This document shows, in pieces, positions 40,902-50,372 of a DNA stretch of 64,000 bases. Numbering within the stretch: position 1 is the stretch's first letter; the number at the start of each line of letters is the position of its first letter. The DNA is taken from the NCBI RefSeq assembly GCF_004331735.1, contig NZ_SJSO01000007.1, positions 124,001 through 188,000 on the forward strand, given 5' to 3'. The position numbers were made by a program, and so were the translations under genes. The notes beneath the pieces were generated by a model. It was not told the DNA's origin, ran no database searches, and worked only from the letters and a program-made list of their open reading frames with translations. Source of the DNA: Pedobacter psychrodurus. Its GTDB lineage: Bacteria; Bacteroidota; Bacteroidia; Sphingobacteriales; Sphingobacteriaceae.

Positions 40902-42944
40902 ATGGTTTTTAAATTTTTATTCAGGTATAAGTTATTCTTTATTTTGCTCATCCTCTTATTTGCAGAGCGGTCTGCATCAGCAATTATAATCAATTATGGT
41001 AAAGCGGGGAAAATAGATTATAACCTTAATATGGGCACCTTTAATGTCTCCGATGGAGCCGTCCAACTGTTATTGAATGGTTTTTCGCAGGCCGAATTCC
41101 AGAAAAAACTGTTCAGTTCGAAAGATTATAAACAGATTAGCTACACCAAATCAGCAATTAAAGATGGTTTTGGGAATGGTTTTAAACATGTTTTCCTATT
41201 AAAAAAAGATGGTTTGCCGAATATGCAACAAGTATTTTATACCTACTCGGGTAAAGATTATTTTATGGTGGGGATTACGCTGAAAGGTGCTAATTTATCC
41301 ATTAACCACATGGTGCCTTTAAACGGAAACCTAATCGACTATGAGACTTCAGAAACACCCACCAGTTTGTTCGTTCCCTTTGATAACGATACCTTTATTT
41401 CTTACAATGCTGTTCCTTTAAATGCCAACACAAGCAATCCAAGCGCAGAGGTTACGGCTTTATATCATGATCAATCCAGAAATGGTTTTGTAATCGGATC
41501 TATAGAACACAGTAACTGGAAAACAGGCATCATTACCGCCATGGATGGCGAGAAAAAAATAGGTATACAGGCCATTTGTGGTTATACTAAAGAAAGCATT
41601 ACCCGCGATAAAATTGAACATGGTTATTTAAAGGGAAATACGATCAATTCTGCTAAAGTGTTTTTTGGTGCTTTTGACGATTGGCGTTCGGGTATGGAAA
41701 GCTATGCACGGGCCAACCGGATAGCAGAACCGCCTATTATTTTTAAATGGACAGCCGGAACTCCAGTGGGCTGGAATAGCTGGGGGGTGATGCAGGATAA
41801 AATTACGCTCGAAAAAGCAAACCAGGTAACTGATTTTTTCGCAGATAGCTTAAAAAGTTTCAGAAGTGGAGGCGTAGCTTTTATTGATCTCGATTCTTAC
41901 TGGGATAACCTGTTAAATGGTGGTTTGCATGGCGACTATTCCAAACTAAAAGCCTTTGCCGATCATGCGAAATCAAAAGGATTAAAACCTGGCATCTATT
42001 GGGCACCTTTTGTTGATTGGGGTTTTGCGGCTGGCGGAAAGCGTGTAGCAGATGGTAGTTTTTATACCTTTGGTACAATGTGGACAAAAGTCGGTTCAGG
42101 ATACCATGATATAGATGGAGCAAGGGCTTTAGACCCAACACATCCAGGTACACAGCAGCGCATTACCACGGTAATCAAAAAGTTTAAAGAATGCGGTTTC
42201 GAAATGATTAAAATAGATTTCTTAGGTCACGCAGCGATAGAATCTGATCACTTTTGCGACCCAAAGATCACAACAGGGATGCAAGCTTATAAGGCTGGCA
42301 TGGAGTTTTTATTAAAACAGCTCGATGGTAAAATGTTGGTTTATGCGGCCATCTCGCCAAGTTTAGCTTCTGGACGGTATGTACACATGCGCAGAATAGC
42401 CTGCGATGCATTTAAATCGATAAAAGATACAGAGTATACCTTAAACAGCGTAAGTAATGGCTGGTGGCAAACCTACCTTTACGATTATATTGATGCCGAT
42501 CATGTGGTATTCTCTGATCAATCCGACCAGGAAAATACATCAAGGTTTCTATCGGCAATCGTTACGGGTAGCTGCATCAGTGGCGATGATTTTTCCCGTC
42601 ATGGCAAATGGAGTAGCACTGCTCAGCGTTTACTGAATAATACCGAAATGCTTAAGGTTTTGCAGGATGGCAAAGCATTCGCTCCTGTAGAAGGGAATAA
42701 GGGTAAACTGGCCTCACAACTCTTCGTAAAACAGGTAGGAAGTGTAAAATATCTCGCCATATTTAATTATAGCGATGAAGCAAAATCTTTTACGCTCGAC
42801 TTTTCGAGGATCGGTTTAAATAAAGAAGAAGTGTACAACTGTCAAAATTTACTCAGCCAGAAAATAGAAAATTTAAAAAATAACCAGGCTTTAAATTTAG
42901 CAGGAAAAGATGCCACTATGATTAAAATAACACTTAAAAAATAA
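40902..42944 (+). CDS. Clan GH-D alpha-galactosidase-like enzyme
   Basis: A 680-residue exported enzyme (signal peptide to about residue 27, ERSASA). A beta-sandwich N-terminal region (28-280) leads into a TIM barrel (about 282-560) with GTPVGWNSWGVMQDK (W-N-S-W-G motif of clan GH-D), AFIDLDSYWDNLLNG, KPGIYWAPFVDWG, the probable nucleophile D439 in EMIKIDFLGHA, and a probable acid/base D539 in HVVFSDQSDQ. A C-terminal Greek-key domain follows. The motifs place it near GH27/GH36 but it does not match classical GH36 (no KWDCN), so it is an atypical member. It might act on alpha-linked galactose, or on N-acetylgalactosamine. It is tightly linked to GH95 (7 bases) and then GH36 (53 bases). Confidence 0.75.
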   Translation: MVFKFLFRYKLFFILLILLFAERSASAIIINYGKAGKIDYNLNMGTFNVSDGAVQLLLNGFSQAEFQKKLFSSKDYKQISYTKSAIKDGFGNGFKHVFLLKKDGLPNMQQVFYTYSGKDYFMVGITLKGANLSINHMVPLNGNLIDYETSETPTSLFVPFDNDTFISYNAVPLNANTSNPSAEVTALYHDQSRNGFVIGSIEHSNWKTGIITAMDGEKKIGIQAICGYTKESITRDKIEHGYLKGNTINSAKVFFGAFDDWRSGMESYARANRIAEPPIIFKWTAGTPVGWNSWGVMQDKITLEKANQVTDFFADSLKSFRSGGVAFIDLDSYWDNLLNGGLHGDYSKLKAFADHAKSKGLKPGIYWAPFVDWGFAAGGKRVADGSFYTFGTMWTKVGSGYHDIDGARALDPTHPGTQQRITTVIKKFKECGFEMIKIDFLGHAAIESDHFCDPKITTGMQAYKAGMEFLLKQLDGKMLVYAAISPSLASGRYVHMRRIACDAFKSIKDTEYTLNSVSNGWWQTYLYDYIDADHVVFSDQSDQENTSRFLSAIVTGSCISGDDFSRHGKWSSTAQRLLNNTEMLKVLQDGKAFAPVEGNKGKLASQLFVKQVGSVKYLAIFNYSDEAKSFTLDFSRIGLNKEEVYNCQNLLSQKIENLKNNQALNLAGKDATMIKITLKK

Positions 42945-42997
42945 ATTTAAATCAACCGATACCTATAAACATTACCCGATTAACATTGAAAACACAA

Positions 42998-45208
42998 ATG
43001 AACAAATCAGATCAAATTGGAGGCTACATCAGGCAGGGGGCATTAACCTTTGCTATTTCACTTTTTACCATTGGAAATATTAAGGCCCAAGCCATTATTC
43101 CTATTGAAACAGCACACAATGCGCTAGTATTACAGGCCGATGTGAAGAAAGATGTAAACACCATTTTTTTTGGAAAAAAGCTTGCCAATAAACAGGAATA
43201 CGCACAGGTTAGCAGTCAGTACAAACAGACTGAAGATTACACCGGACAGCTAAATTCGGTGTATACACCGTCTGGATCAAGAAACCTGGTAGAGCCAGCT
43301 ATTAGCGTTACCCATACCGATGGCAATAACTCGTTAGATCTGAAATATGTTGACCATACGGTTACGGCTATTGATGATAATGTGAGTTTACTTAAAATCA
43401 GGTTAAAAGATCCCGTTTATAATTTTGAGGTAACCCTGTTCTATAAGTCTTTTTATAAGCAGGATGTAATAGAGCAATGGACTGAAATTAAACATGCTGA
43501 AAAGGGGACGGTGGTATTACATAAATATGCATCAGCCAATCTGCACTTAAAATCGCCACGGTTTTGGTTAAACCAATACCATGGCGATTGGGCGAAGGAA
43601 ATGCAGCCTGAACAAAGTGAAATTACCCATGGCATTAAAACTTTGGATAGCAAATTGGGTACGAGGGCAAATTTGTTTCAACCTTCTGTTTTTATGATTT
43701 CGTTAGATAAACCTGCTGAAGAAAATGAAGGCAATGTTTTGTATGGAGCGATGGAATGGAGTGGTAATTTTAAGATCGATCTGGAGCTGGATTACCAGGA
43801 TAACCTCCGCATTATTGCCGGAATGAACAATTATACTTCGCCCTATAGCTTAAAAGCAGGTGAAATTTTTACAACCCCTGCTTTTTTGTACACCTTTTCT
43901 GACCAGGGAAAAGGCGATGCCAGTAGAAAATTGCAAGATTGGGCACGCAACTATAAAATATTAGATGGTAAAGGCAGTAGGTTAACCCTCTTGAATAACT
44001 GGGAGGCAACTTATTTCGATTTTAATGAGCAAAAGCTGGCCGATTTATTAAAAGATACCAAAAAACTGGGTGTCGATTTATTTTTGCTTGATGATGGTTG
44101 GTTCGGGAACAAATATCCGCGTAACGATGATCATGCCGGGCTTGGCGATTGGCAGGAGAATAAGAAGAAATTGCCAAACGGAATATCCTCTTTGGTAAAA
44201 GAGGCCGATAAAGTAGGAACCAGATTCGGCATATGGATAGAACCGGAAATGGTTAGCCCGAAAAGTGAACTTTATGAAAAACATCCTGATTGGGTGGTGA
44301 AACAGCCAAACAGGCCCGAGTACTATTTTAGAAACCAATTGGAACTCGATCTGAGTAATCCAAAAGTACAGGATTTTGTTTTCGGTGTGGTGGATGGTCT
44401 GTTTACTAAAAATCCGAAACTGGCTTATATTAAATGGGACTGTAATGCTGTAATTTACAATGCATACTCTGCGCATCTAAAAAATCAATCTCATTTTTAC
44501 ATCGATTATGTAAGGGGATTGTATAGTGTATTGCAAAGAATCCGTGCAAAATATCCAACGGTGCCAATGATGTTATGTTCTGGTGGCGGTGGTAGGGTAG
44601 ATTATGCTGCTTTACAGTATTTTACAGAGTTTTGGCCGAGTGATAATACCGATCCCTTAGAACGCATATTTATGCAATGGGAGTATTCATACTTTTATCC
44701 GGCCATTAGCAGTTCTAACCATGTAACGGATTGGGGCAAACAGCCCATAAAATTCCGCACTGATGTAGCCATGATGGGCAAGCTGGGTTTTGATATTGTG
44801 GTAAGCAAGCTACCGGAAAAGGAACTTCAGTTCTGTCAGGAAGCCATTAAAAATTATAATGATGTAAAACAGATTATCTGGCAAGGCGAACAATACCGTT
44901 TGGCCGATCCGCGTACCGGTAGCATCGCATCGATGTTATATGTAAATGAACAAAAAACAGAAGGCGTAATATTTAATTATCTGGTGAATTACCGTTATGA
45001 CGAAAAGAGTAAGTATCCGATTAAATTGAATGGTTTAGATGCAACAAAGAAATACCAGATTAAAGAAATCAACCTTTATCCAGGTACAAAATCATCGATA
45101 GAGGGTACTAAAACTTACACTGGTGATTTCTTGAAGAAGGTGGGCTTTAATCCTAATCTTAATACCACGAGAACCAGTGTGGTGCTAAAATTAGAAGAGG
45201 TGAAATAG
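42998..45208 (+). CDS. GH36 family alpha-galactosidase
   Basis: A 736-residue exported enzyme (signal peptide to about residue 31, IGNIKAQA). Classical GH36 hallmarks: WEATYFDFNEQKL, LDDGWFGNKYPRNDDHAGLGDW, GIWIEPEMVSPKSELYEKHPDWV, the nucleophile D481 in YIKWDCNAV, the CSGGGGRVDYA motif (from C527) and the acid/base D549 in WPSDNTDPLER. It hydrolyses terminal alpha-1,6- or alpha-1,3-galactose with retention. The frame extends to a TTG at 42986; the ATG at 42998 is preferred. It is the last plus-strand gene of the GH95/GH-D/GH36 trio. Confidence 0.94.
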   Translation: MNKSDQIGGYIRQGALTFAISLFTIGNIKAQAIIPIETAHNALVLQADVKKDVNTIFFGKKLANKQEYAQVSSQYKQTEDYTGQLNSVYTPSGSRNLVEPAISVTHTDGNNSLDLKYVDHTVTAIDDNVSLLKIRLKDPVYNFEVTLFYKSFYKQDVIEQWTEIKHAEKGTVVLHKYASANLHLKSPRFWLNQYHGDWAKEMQPEQSEITHGIKTLDSKLGTRANLFQPSVFMISLDKPAEENEGNVLYGAMEWSGNFKIDLELDYQDNLRIIAGMNNYTSPYSLKAGEIFTTPAFLYTFSDQGKGDASRKLQDWARNYKILDGKGSRLTLLNNWEATYFDFNEQKLADLLKDTKKLGVDLFLLDDGWFGNKYPRNDDHAGLGDWQENKKKLPNGISSLVKEADKVGTRFGIWIEPEMVSPKSELYEKHPDWVVKQPNRPEYYFRNQLELDLSNPKVQDFVFGVVDGLFTKNPKLAYIKWDCNAVIYNAYSAHLKNQSHFYIDYVRGLYSVLQRIRAKYPTVPMMLCSGGGGRVDYAALQYFTEFWPSDNTDPLERIFMQWEYSYFYPAISSSNHVTDWGKQPIKFRTDVAMMGKLGFDIVVSKLPEKELQFCQEAIKNYNDVKQIIWQGEQYRLADPRTGSIASMLYVNEQKTEGVIFNYLVNYRYDEKSKYPIKLNGLDATKKYQIKEINLYPGTKSSIEGTKTYTGDFLKKVGFNPNLNTTRTSVVLKLEEVK

Positions 45209-45582
45209 TACGCTTTGCCATTAAATATAGTCCATCATTGCGAGGAGTAACGACGAAGCAATCTTAAAGCGATTGTTATTAATCTATCTTTTAGATTGCT
45301 TCCCAGAAAGTCGGGGCAGGCTGTCAGCTGAAGGCTTCTCCTTATCTTCGTTAAGTTTGGGGCTGCATCGTCATTCCCAACTCGATTGGGAATCTGTAAA
45401 GCGTGTTAAGATTCCCGTTTTCACGGGAATGACGCCTGTGGTTTGAGACGCTGACTTATTTCGAGCAGAATTCGGCCTTAAAAATCCTTCGACTCCGCTC
45501 AGGATGACAAATGAGCCTATAGACAACCCATTGATTGATCGACTTTGGACTACTGACTTCCGACTAAGGACTCTTTACCAAA
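45209..45582. repeat. 374-base intergenic repeat cluster
   Basis: No gene. It holds three palindromic families: GAAGCAATCT (45255-45264) with AGATTGCTTC (45293-45302); a nested CGTCATTCCC element (45369-45434); and TCCTTCGACTCCGCTCAGGA near 45484-45510, the inverse form of the TGTCATCCTGAGC repeat. It separates the converging GH36 and hybrid two-component genes. Confidence 0.8.
45369..45434. repeat. Nested CGTCATTCCC palindrome
   Basis: Outer arms CGTCATTCCC (45369-45378) and GGGAATGACG (45425-45434); inner arms GGGAATCT (45388-45395) and AGATTCCC (45409-45416). It can fold either as one long cruciform or as two adjacent hairpins (ATTCCC/GGGAAT and ATTCCC/GGGAAT). Confidence 0.85.
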
Positions 45583-48500
45583 CTAATACTCATCTTCACT
45601 TCCGCTCATAAACGCCCGCGGACTTTTCCCAAACTGTTTTTTAAACTCCCTGCTAAAATATTTTGGGTCGTTAAAACCAACCTGATAGGCCACTTCATAA
45701 ATAGTAAACCTATTTTGTTTAAACAATTCCATCGCTTTCTTTAAACGGATCGATTTAACGAAGTCATTTACGGAAAGGTTGGTTAGCTTTCTGATTTTTT
45801 TATACAAAATAGGTCTGCTCATACCCACCATCGAAGCCAGTTCAGATACTCCAAAATCTTCATCGGCGATATGTTCGTCAATGTATTTCAAGAGCTTTAG
45901 CATAAAAGCTTCATCAATGGCATTGATGGTGAGCTCTTTCGGCTGTAAATGGATGTGTTTCAGGAATTTTTGACGCATTACCTGTCTCGACATCAGTAAA
46001 TTACGAACATTCAGCAAAAGCAATTCAGGACTGAAAGGTTTGGTGATATAGGCATCAGCACCAGTTTCCAAACCACTAACCTGGTGGATATGAGAAGAGC
46101 GGGCAGTAAGGATAATAACAGGGATGTGGCTGGTCCGTTCATCCTCCTTAAGCCTGCGGCAAAGCTCAATGCCATCCATTATTGGCATCATTATATCGCA
46201 GATAATCAGATCGGGCAGTGTTTCTATGGCAGTTTCCCAACCCATTAATCCGTTTTCACTTTCTGCTACCTGGTAATGTTTGCCAACCAGTGATGCAATT
46301 AGTAGTCTGATTTCACTATTGTCTTCCACCACCAATATGGTTTCGGTAGAAATATCAGTTTCTTTTTCAGATTTTGAAATTGTGAACTCTTTTTCGGGCT
46401 GTTGCGTGTAGATATCAGGATGGCTTGGATAATCTTTTACACCATCAAAAAGAGCTGTTTTAAAATGTGATTTTCCTTTCTTTAACCTTACAGTGAAATT
46501 GGTGAAACCACGCTCATCATTTTCAGCAGGGGTACTTTCTACGGCAATATGTCCTTTATGTTCCTCAACTATTGCTTTAGAAAGTGCCAAACCTATTCCT
46601 GAACCGATTTGGTTGGAGTGTTGCTCATCTACCTGGAAATAATCGCTAAAAAGATTCTTTAAACTTTCTGCAGGTATACCCAGTCCATTATCCGAAATGC
46701 TAATCGCTACTTCATTATCCATTTCCAGTACAGAGACCGAAATTTTACCATCTTTATCGCAGAATTTAAATGCATTTGATAATAGATTGAACAATACTTT
46801 TTCCAACTGCCGTTTATCAAAAAACAGACTGATATTTTCCTGCTTGTTTACAAATTCATATTGTATGCCGTTTGTTTGGGCAAGATGAGAGAAGGAAATG
46901 AAAATTTCGTTGATAAAATTGACGATATTATTTTCTGTAACATGTAGGGTAAGATGCCCGGTTTCAGCCTTTCTAAAATCCATTAATTCGGTAATAAGCC
47001 GCATTAACCTGTTGGCATTATTCTTTATGGGGATAATTTGTCGATTTAATTCGGTATCAGTTTGATATTGTTTGGAAAGGTTTTCTAAAGGGCCTAGAAT
47101 TAAGGTAAGCGGCGTTCTGATTTCGTGGGCTACATAAGTGAAGAAATTCAGTTTCATTTTCTGAATGTCTTCTGTACGTTTAAGTAAAGCACGAACAAAA
47201 AGGTAACGTACTATTAAAAACAGTAAGCCCGAAAAGAAGGCCAAATAAATAAGATAGGCCCACCAGGTAGCCCAGAAGGGTGGAAGCACGGTGATTTTAA
47301 GGGTTGCAGGTTTTGCCCCAGGATTTCCATCATTATTATTTCCTGTTACCATAAAGGTATAATTGCCAGCAGGAAGATCGGTATAGGTAACACTGGGTAC
47401 ATCGGTTTTTACCCAATCTTTACTATGGCCCTTAAGGATATAACTGTAACTGTTTTTTTCTGGTTTAATGTAGTTTAATAAGGCGAAATCGAGGGTGAAA
47501 TTGTTGTTGTCGTGTTTAAAGGTAATTTGTTTAGTGCTTTTGATATCTTCTTTTAACAATTCATCAGGAGCATTTACCGCCACGGGTTGATCGAATAGTT
47601 TGAGTTCGGTAAAAGTGATTGGCGCAACATTTTTATTAATATCAATCTGGTTGGGATAAAAGGCTGTTAAACCATCGTAACCGCCAAAAAATAACTCGCC
47701 TCTACTATCTTCTAAAAATGATCTAATATTAAAATCATTGCCTGCAAGTCCATCGCTTTTGGTATAATTAATAAATTTTCCCGTTTTGATAACCAATTTG
47801 GATAGCCCCTTATCTGTACTAATCCACAGGTTATTTTCCTCATCTTCAATTATTCCCAATACATTACTATTTGGCAGGCCATCCTTTTCACTGTAGTTCC
47901 TGAATTTCCTGCTTTTATGATCGAAAACGCTCAAACCCCCAAAAGAAGTTCCAATGCAAATATTTCCATTTCGTATTTGAATGATGCAATTAATATGATC
48001 GGAATTTAAACTGCCTGCACTGTTTTTTTTCTGATAATAGGCTGTGATACTTTTAGTGGCTGGGTGGTAAGCATATAAGCCAGCCATGGTTCCGATCCAT
48101 AGATTTTTGGATTTATCTTCAAATATAACCTGGATATACTTATTCCTCAGGTTCTGTTCTAATGGGCTTTTAACCGTTATAGAGGCATAATGGCCATTTG
48201 TTTTTTTTAATGTAGATAATCCATCTCTAGAGCCTACCCAAACCGTACCATCGCTATCTTCAGTTATTGCAATTACTTCTGAACCCCCCGGGCTATTTTT
48301 TACATTTTTAACATTGATTATTTTCTTGAAATTTTGTCCCGAAGGATTAAATAGGTATAAACCACCGCGGTGTGTACCCACCAATAGCTGCCCCGTTTTA
48401 TCGAGGCACAAGGTTTTAATTAAATTAGAGTTGAGTCTATTGCTATTGTTTGGTTCTGATTTATAGTAGGTAAAGGTATTGTTGCTTCTGTTCACGTAAT

Positions 48501-49671
48501 TTAAACCACCACCTTCGGTACCAATCCACAGGTTATGGTATTCATCTTCGGCCATAGCACTCACAATATCGCTGCTCAAACCTTGCTGTTTTTTCGAATT
48601 TTTAAAAACATTAAAAGGTGTAGCAGATGGATAAACAACATTTACCCCTTTGTAAAAAGTCCCCACGTAAACTGAGCCGTTAAGATCTTGAAAAATACTA
48701 TGAATAGAATTCTGGCTCAATCCGCTTGTTTGCTCCGGGTCGTAACGGTAATTACTAAATTTTCGGGTAATTGGATCGAGGATACTCAATCCTTCCTGTG
48801 TGCCAATCCAAATGTCGCCCGCTTTATCGCAGCTTAGTTTTCTAATGTCGTTATTGATAATCGAATTTGGATCTGTAGCGCTGGTTTGGTACCGTTTAAA
48901 TGTTTTGTGTTCGTAATCGAATAGATTTAAGCCGTTGTAGGTACCTAACCAAAGCCGCTTTTGTTTATCGATTACAATACTTTTTACGGCATTAGAACTG
49001 ATGCTGTTCTCATTATTGGGGTTGTGCCTAAAAATCTCAAAGTGATACTTGCCCTTAATCAGGTAAATACGCACCAAACCATTGTAAGTACCTACCCAAA
49101 GGTTTTGTTTTTCGTCTTTAAAAATCGAGAAAACACAGTTAAGGCCAGATTTATGATTGGGCTTATCGAAAAGAAATTTCTTAAAAATCTGCTTCTCGGC
49201 ATCTATAAGCAGGTTAAGACCATTATATGTGCCTATCCATATATTTTTTTGAGGATCTTCATATAAACATTCTACCGAATCGCAGCTAAAGGAATTTGTA
49301 GAGCTCCGTTTATTGATGCGATAAAAATGATCGGTTTTTTCATTGTAAATATTCAGCCCATTTTCTGTACCTACCCATAATCTTCCTTTGCTATCACTCA
49401 ATAGGCTATTAATCACATTATCCGAAATGCTGTTGAGGTTATCGGAACTATTGTTGTAAATTTTAAACCGATAGCCATCATAGCGGTTTAATCCATGCCT
49501 GGTACCCATCCAAATAAACTGGTTTTTGTCTTGCGCAATGGCCATCACCGAATTCTGCGACAAACCATTTTCCATCCTGAGGTGGTTAAAAACAATATGC
49601 TTTTGGGCACACAATGAGGTGCAAGTAAAAAGTATTGAGAGAAACCATAAAGCGTTTAAACGCAGATTCAT
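45583..49671 (-). CDS. Hybrid two-component system sensor/regulator (SusR/HTCS type)
   Basis: A 1362-residue one-protein phosphorelay. Order: signal peptide (to about residue 23, CTSLCAQ); about a dozen two-component-regulator propeller repeats (about 30-690, recurring WIGT.NGLN and LWVGTYNGL motifs) forming a double beta-propeller in the periplasm; a Y_Y_Y domain (about 720-795, YSYILKGHSKDWVKTDVPSVTYTDLPAGNYTFMV); one transmembrane helix (about 805-825); HisKA with H849 (AHEIRTPLTLI); HATPase_c (NLLSNAFKFCDKDG, ISDNGLGIP, GSGIGLALSKAIVEEHKG); receiver with D1159 (ICDIMMPIMDG); and a C-terminal AraC HTH (about 1265-1355). It senses an oligosaccharide and activates glycan-locus promoters. It is encoded against the flow of the operon, between GH36 and the second gene group, which suggests it controls both. 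Confidence 0.96.
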   Translation of the reverse strand: MNLRLNALWFLSILFTCTSLCAQKHIVFNHLRMENGLSQNSVMAIAQDKNQFIWMGTRHGLNRYDGYRFKIYNNSSDNLNSISDNVINSLLSDSKGRLWVGTENGLNIYNEKTDHFYRINKRSSTNSFSCDSVECLYEDPQKNIWIGTYNGLNLLIDAEKQIFKKFLFDKPNHKSGLNCVFSIFKDEKQNLWVGTYNGLVRIYLIKGKYHFEIFRHNPNNENSISSNAVKSIVIDKQKRLWLGTYNGLNLFDYEHKTFKRYQTSATDPNSIINNDIRKLSCDKAGDIWIGTQEGLSILDPITRKFSNYRYDPEQTSGLSQNSIHSIFQDLNGSVYVGTFYKGVNVVYPSATPFNVFKNSKKQQGLSSDIVSAMAEDEYHNLWIGTEGGGLNYVNRSNNTFTYYKSEPNNSNRLNSNLIKTLCLDKTGQLLVGTHRGGLYLFNPSGQNFKKIINVKNVKNSPGGSEVIAITEDSDGTVWVGSRDGLSTLKKTNGHYASITVKSPLEQNLRNKYIQVIFEDKSKNLWIGTMAGLYAYHPATKSITAYYQKKNSAGSLNSDHINCIIQIRNGNICIGTSFGGLSVFDHKSRKFRNYSEKDGLPNSNVLGIIEDEENNLWISTDKGLSKLVIKTGKFINYTKSDGLAGNDFNIRSFLEDSRGELFFGGYDGLTAFYPNQIDINKNVAPITFTELKLFDQPVAVNAPDELLKEDIKSTKQITFKHDNNNFTLDFALLNYIKPEKNSYSYILKGHSKDWVKTDVPSVTYTDLPAGNYTFMVTGNNNDGNPGAKPATLKITVLPPFWATWWAYLIYLAFFSGLLFLIVRYLFVRALLKRTEDIQKMKLNFFTYVAHEIRTPLTLILGPLENLSKQYQTDTELNRQIIPIKNNANRLMRLITELMDFRKAETGHLTLHVTENNIVNFINEIFISFSHLAQTNGIQYEFVNKQENISLFFDKRQLEKVLFNLLSNAFKFCDKDGKISVSVLEMDNEVAISISDNGLGIPAESLKNLFSDYFQVDEQHSNQIGSGIGLALSKAIVEEHKGHIAVESTPAENDERGFTNFTVRLKKGKSHFKTALFDGVKDYPSHPDIYTQQPEKEFTISKSEKETDISTETILVVEDNSEIRLLIASLVGKHYQVAESENGLMGWETAIETLPDLIICDIMMPIMDGIELCRRLKEDERTSHIPVIILTARSSHIHQVSGLETGADAYITKPFSPELLLLNVRNLLMSRQVMRQKFLKHIHLQPKELTINAIDEAFMLKLLKYIDEHIADEDFGVSELASMVGMSRPILYKKIRKLTNLSVNDFVKSIRLKKAMELFKQNRFTIYEVAYQVGFNDPKYFSREFKKQFGKSPRAFMSGSEDEY

Positions 49672-49999
49672 AAAATTATGCTAGTTTTTTGGCCATCTTA
49701 TGGCTAATAGAAGAATAGCCCTCGATGTATTTCCTTTAAATATAGCGCGAACTTATTAAAATATTAAAGGATTACAGTTTTTCTACCCTTTCATTTACAA
49801 TTTTCGACCTTTTTCATTTTTCACCAAGTTAGTTTTGATAAAGCTAGATGTAGTGGTGGTAAAACACATAAACGACAACAAAAAAACAAGTTCTATCATC
49901 AGCTTAACCAAATTAACTAACAAATATAGTAGGTAGCATATCTGATTCGAAATTTGAGCGCACTACATAAACAATAAGATCATTCTTAAATAGCTATTT
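49672..49999. other. 328-base divergent intergenic region
   Basis: This region divides the minus-strand HTCS gene from the plus-strand GH29-fragment gene. It is AT-rich, with no palindrome, repeat or consensus promoter that can be supported. Confidence 0.4.
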
Positions 50000-50314
50000 A
50001 TGCCTATCGATCAACGGGGAAGCGCAGTTTCAGCAAAATCTAAAACTTCAATTGATATCAGAACACTAGAACCCATTATGTTTTATTCGGGAAAGCAAGA
50101 TGAATTGCAGATTTTTTTAAACGAAGCCGAATATGGCGAATTAATTATTAAGTCGCTATCTCACGACCAGATTCAGGTTAAAGCGGTAATGCTCGACGAG
50201 ACAGGCGAAAAACTCAATTGGAAACAGGATTACAAAGGGCTTAGGGTATCGGTGCCAGAAACATTGGTAACCAGCAAGAAAGCTACGGGGAGGGTGGTAA
50301 AGGTCACTTTTTAA
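50000..50314 (+). CDS. Orphan GH29 fucosidase C-terminal-like domain (possible remnant)
   Basis: A 104-residue ORF. From residue 20 it reads like the C-terminal beta-sandwich that closes GH29 alpha-L-fucosidases: IMFYSGKQDELQIFLNE (compare YFTQKDDNLYLTVFN in the full fucosidase at 53745), GELIIKSL, then VKAVMLDETGEKLNWKQDYKGLRVSVPETL and a final VVKVTF. No catalytic barrel precedes it: an in-frame TAG lies three codons before the ATG, and no signal peptide is present. The first 20 residues (MPIDQRGSAVSAKSKTSIDI) do not fit the fold. It is therefore either the surviving end of a deleted GH29 gene or a free-standing small protein. It lies 58 bases before the metalloprotease gene and could be transcribed with it. 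Confidence 0.55.
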   Translation: MPIDQRGSAVSAKSKTSIDIRTLEPIMFYSGKQDELQIFLNEAEYGELIIKSLSHDQIQVKAVMLDETGEKLNWKQDYKGLRVSVPETLVTSKKATGRVVKVTF

Positions 50315-50372
50315 CTAAAATGACAATGATGAAATAAAAATCAATTAATCAAATAACCTCAAACCATTAAAC

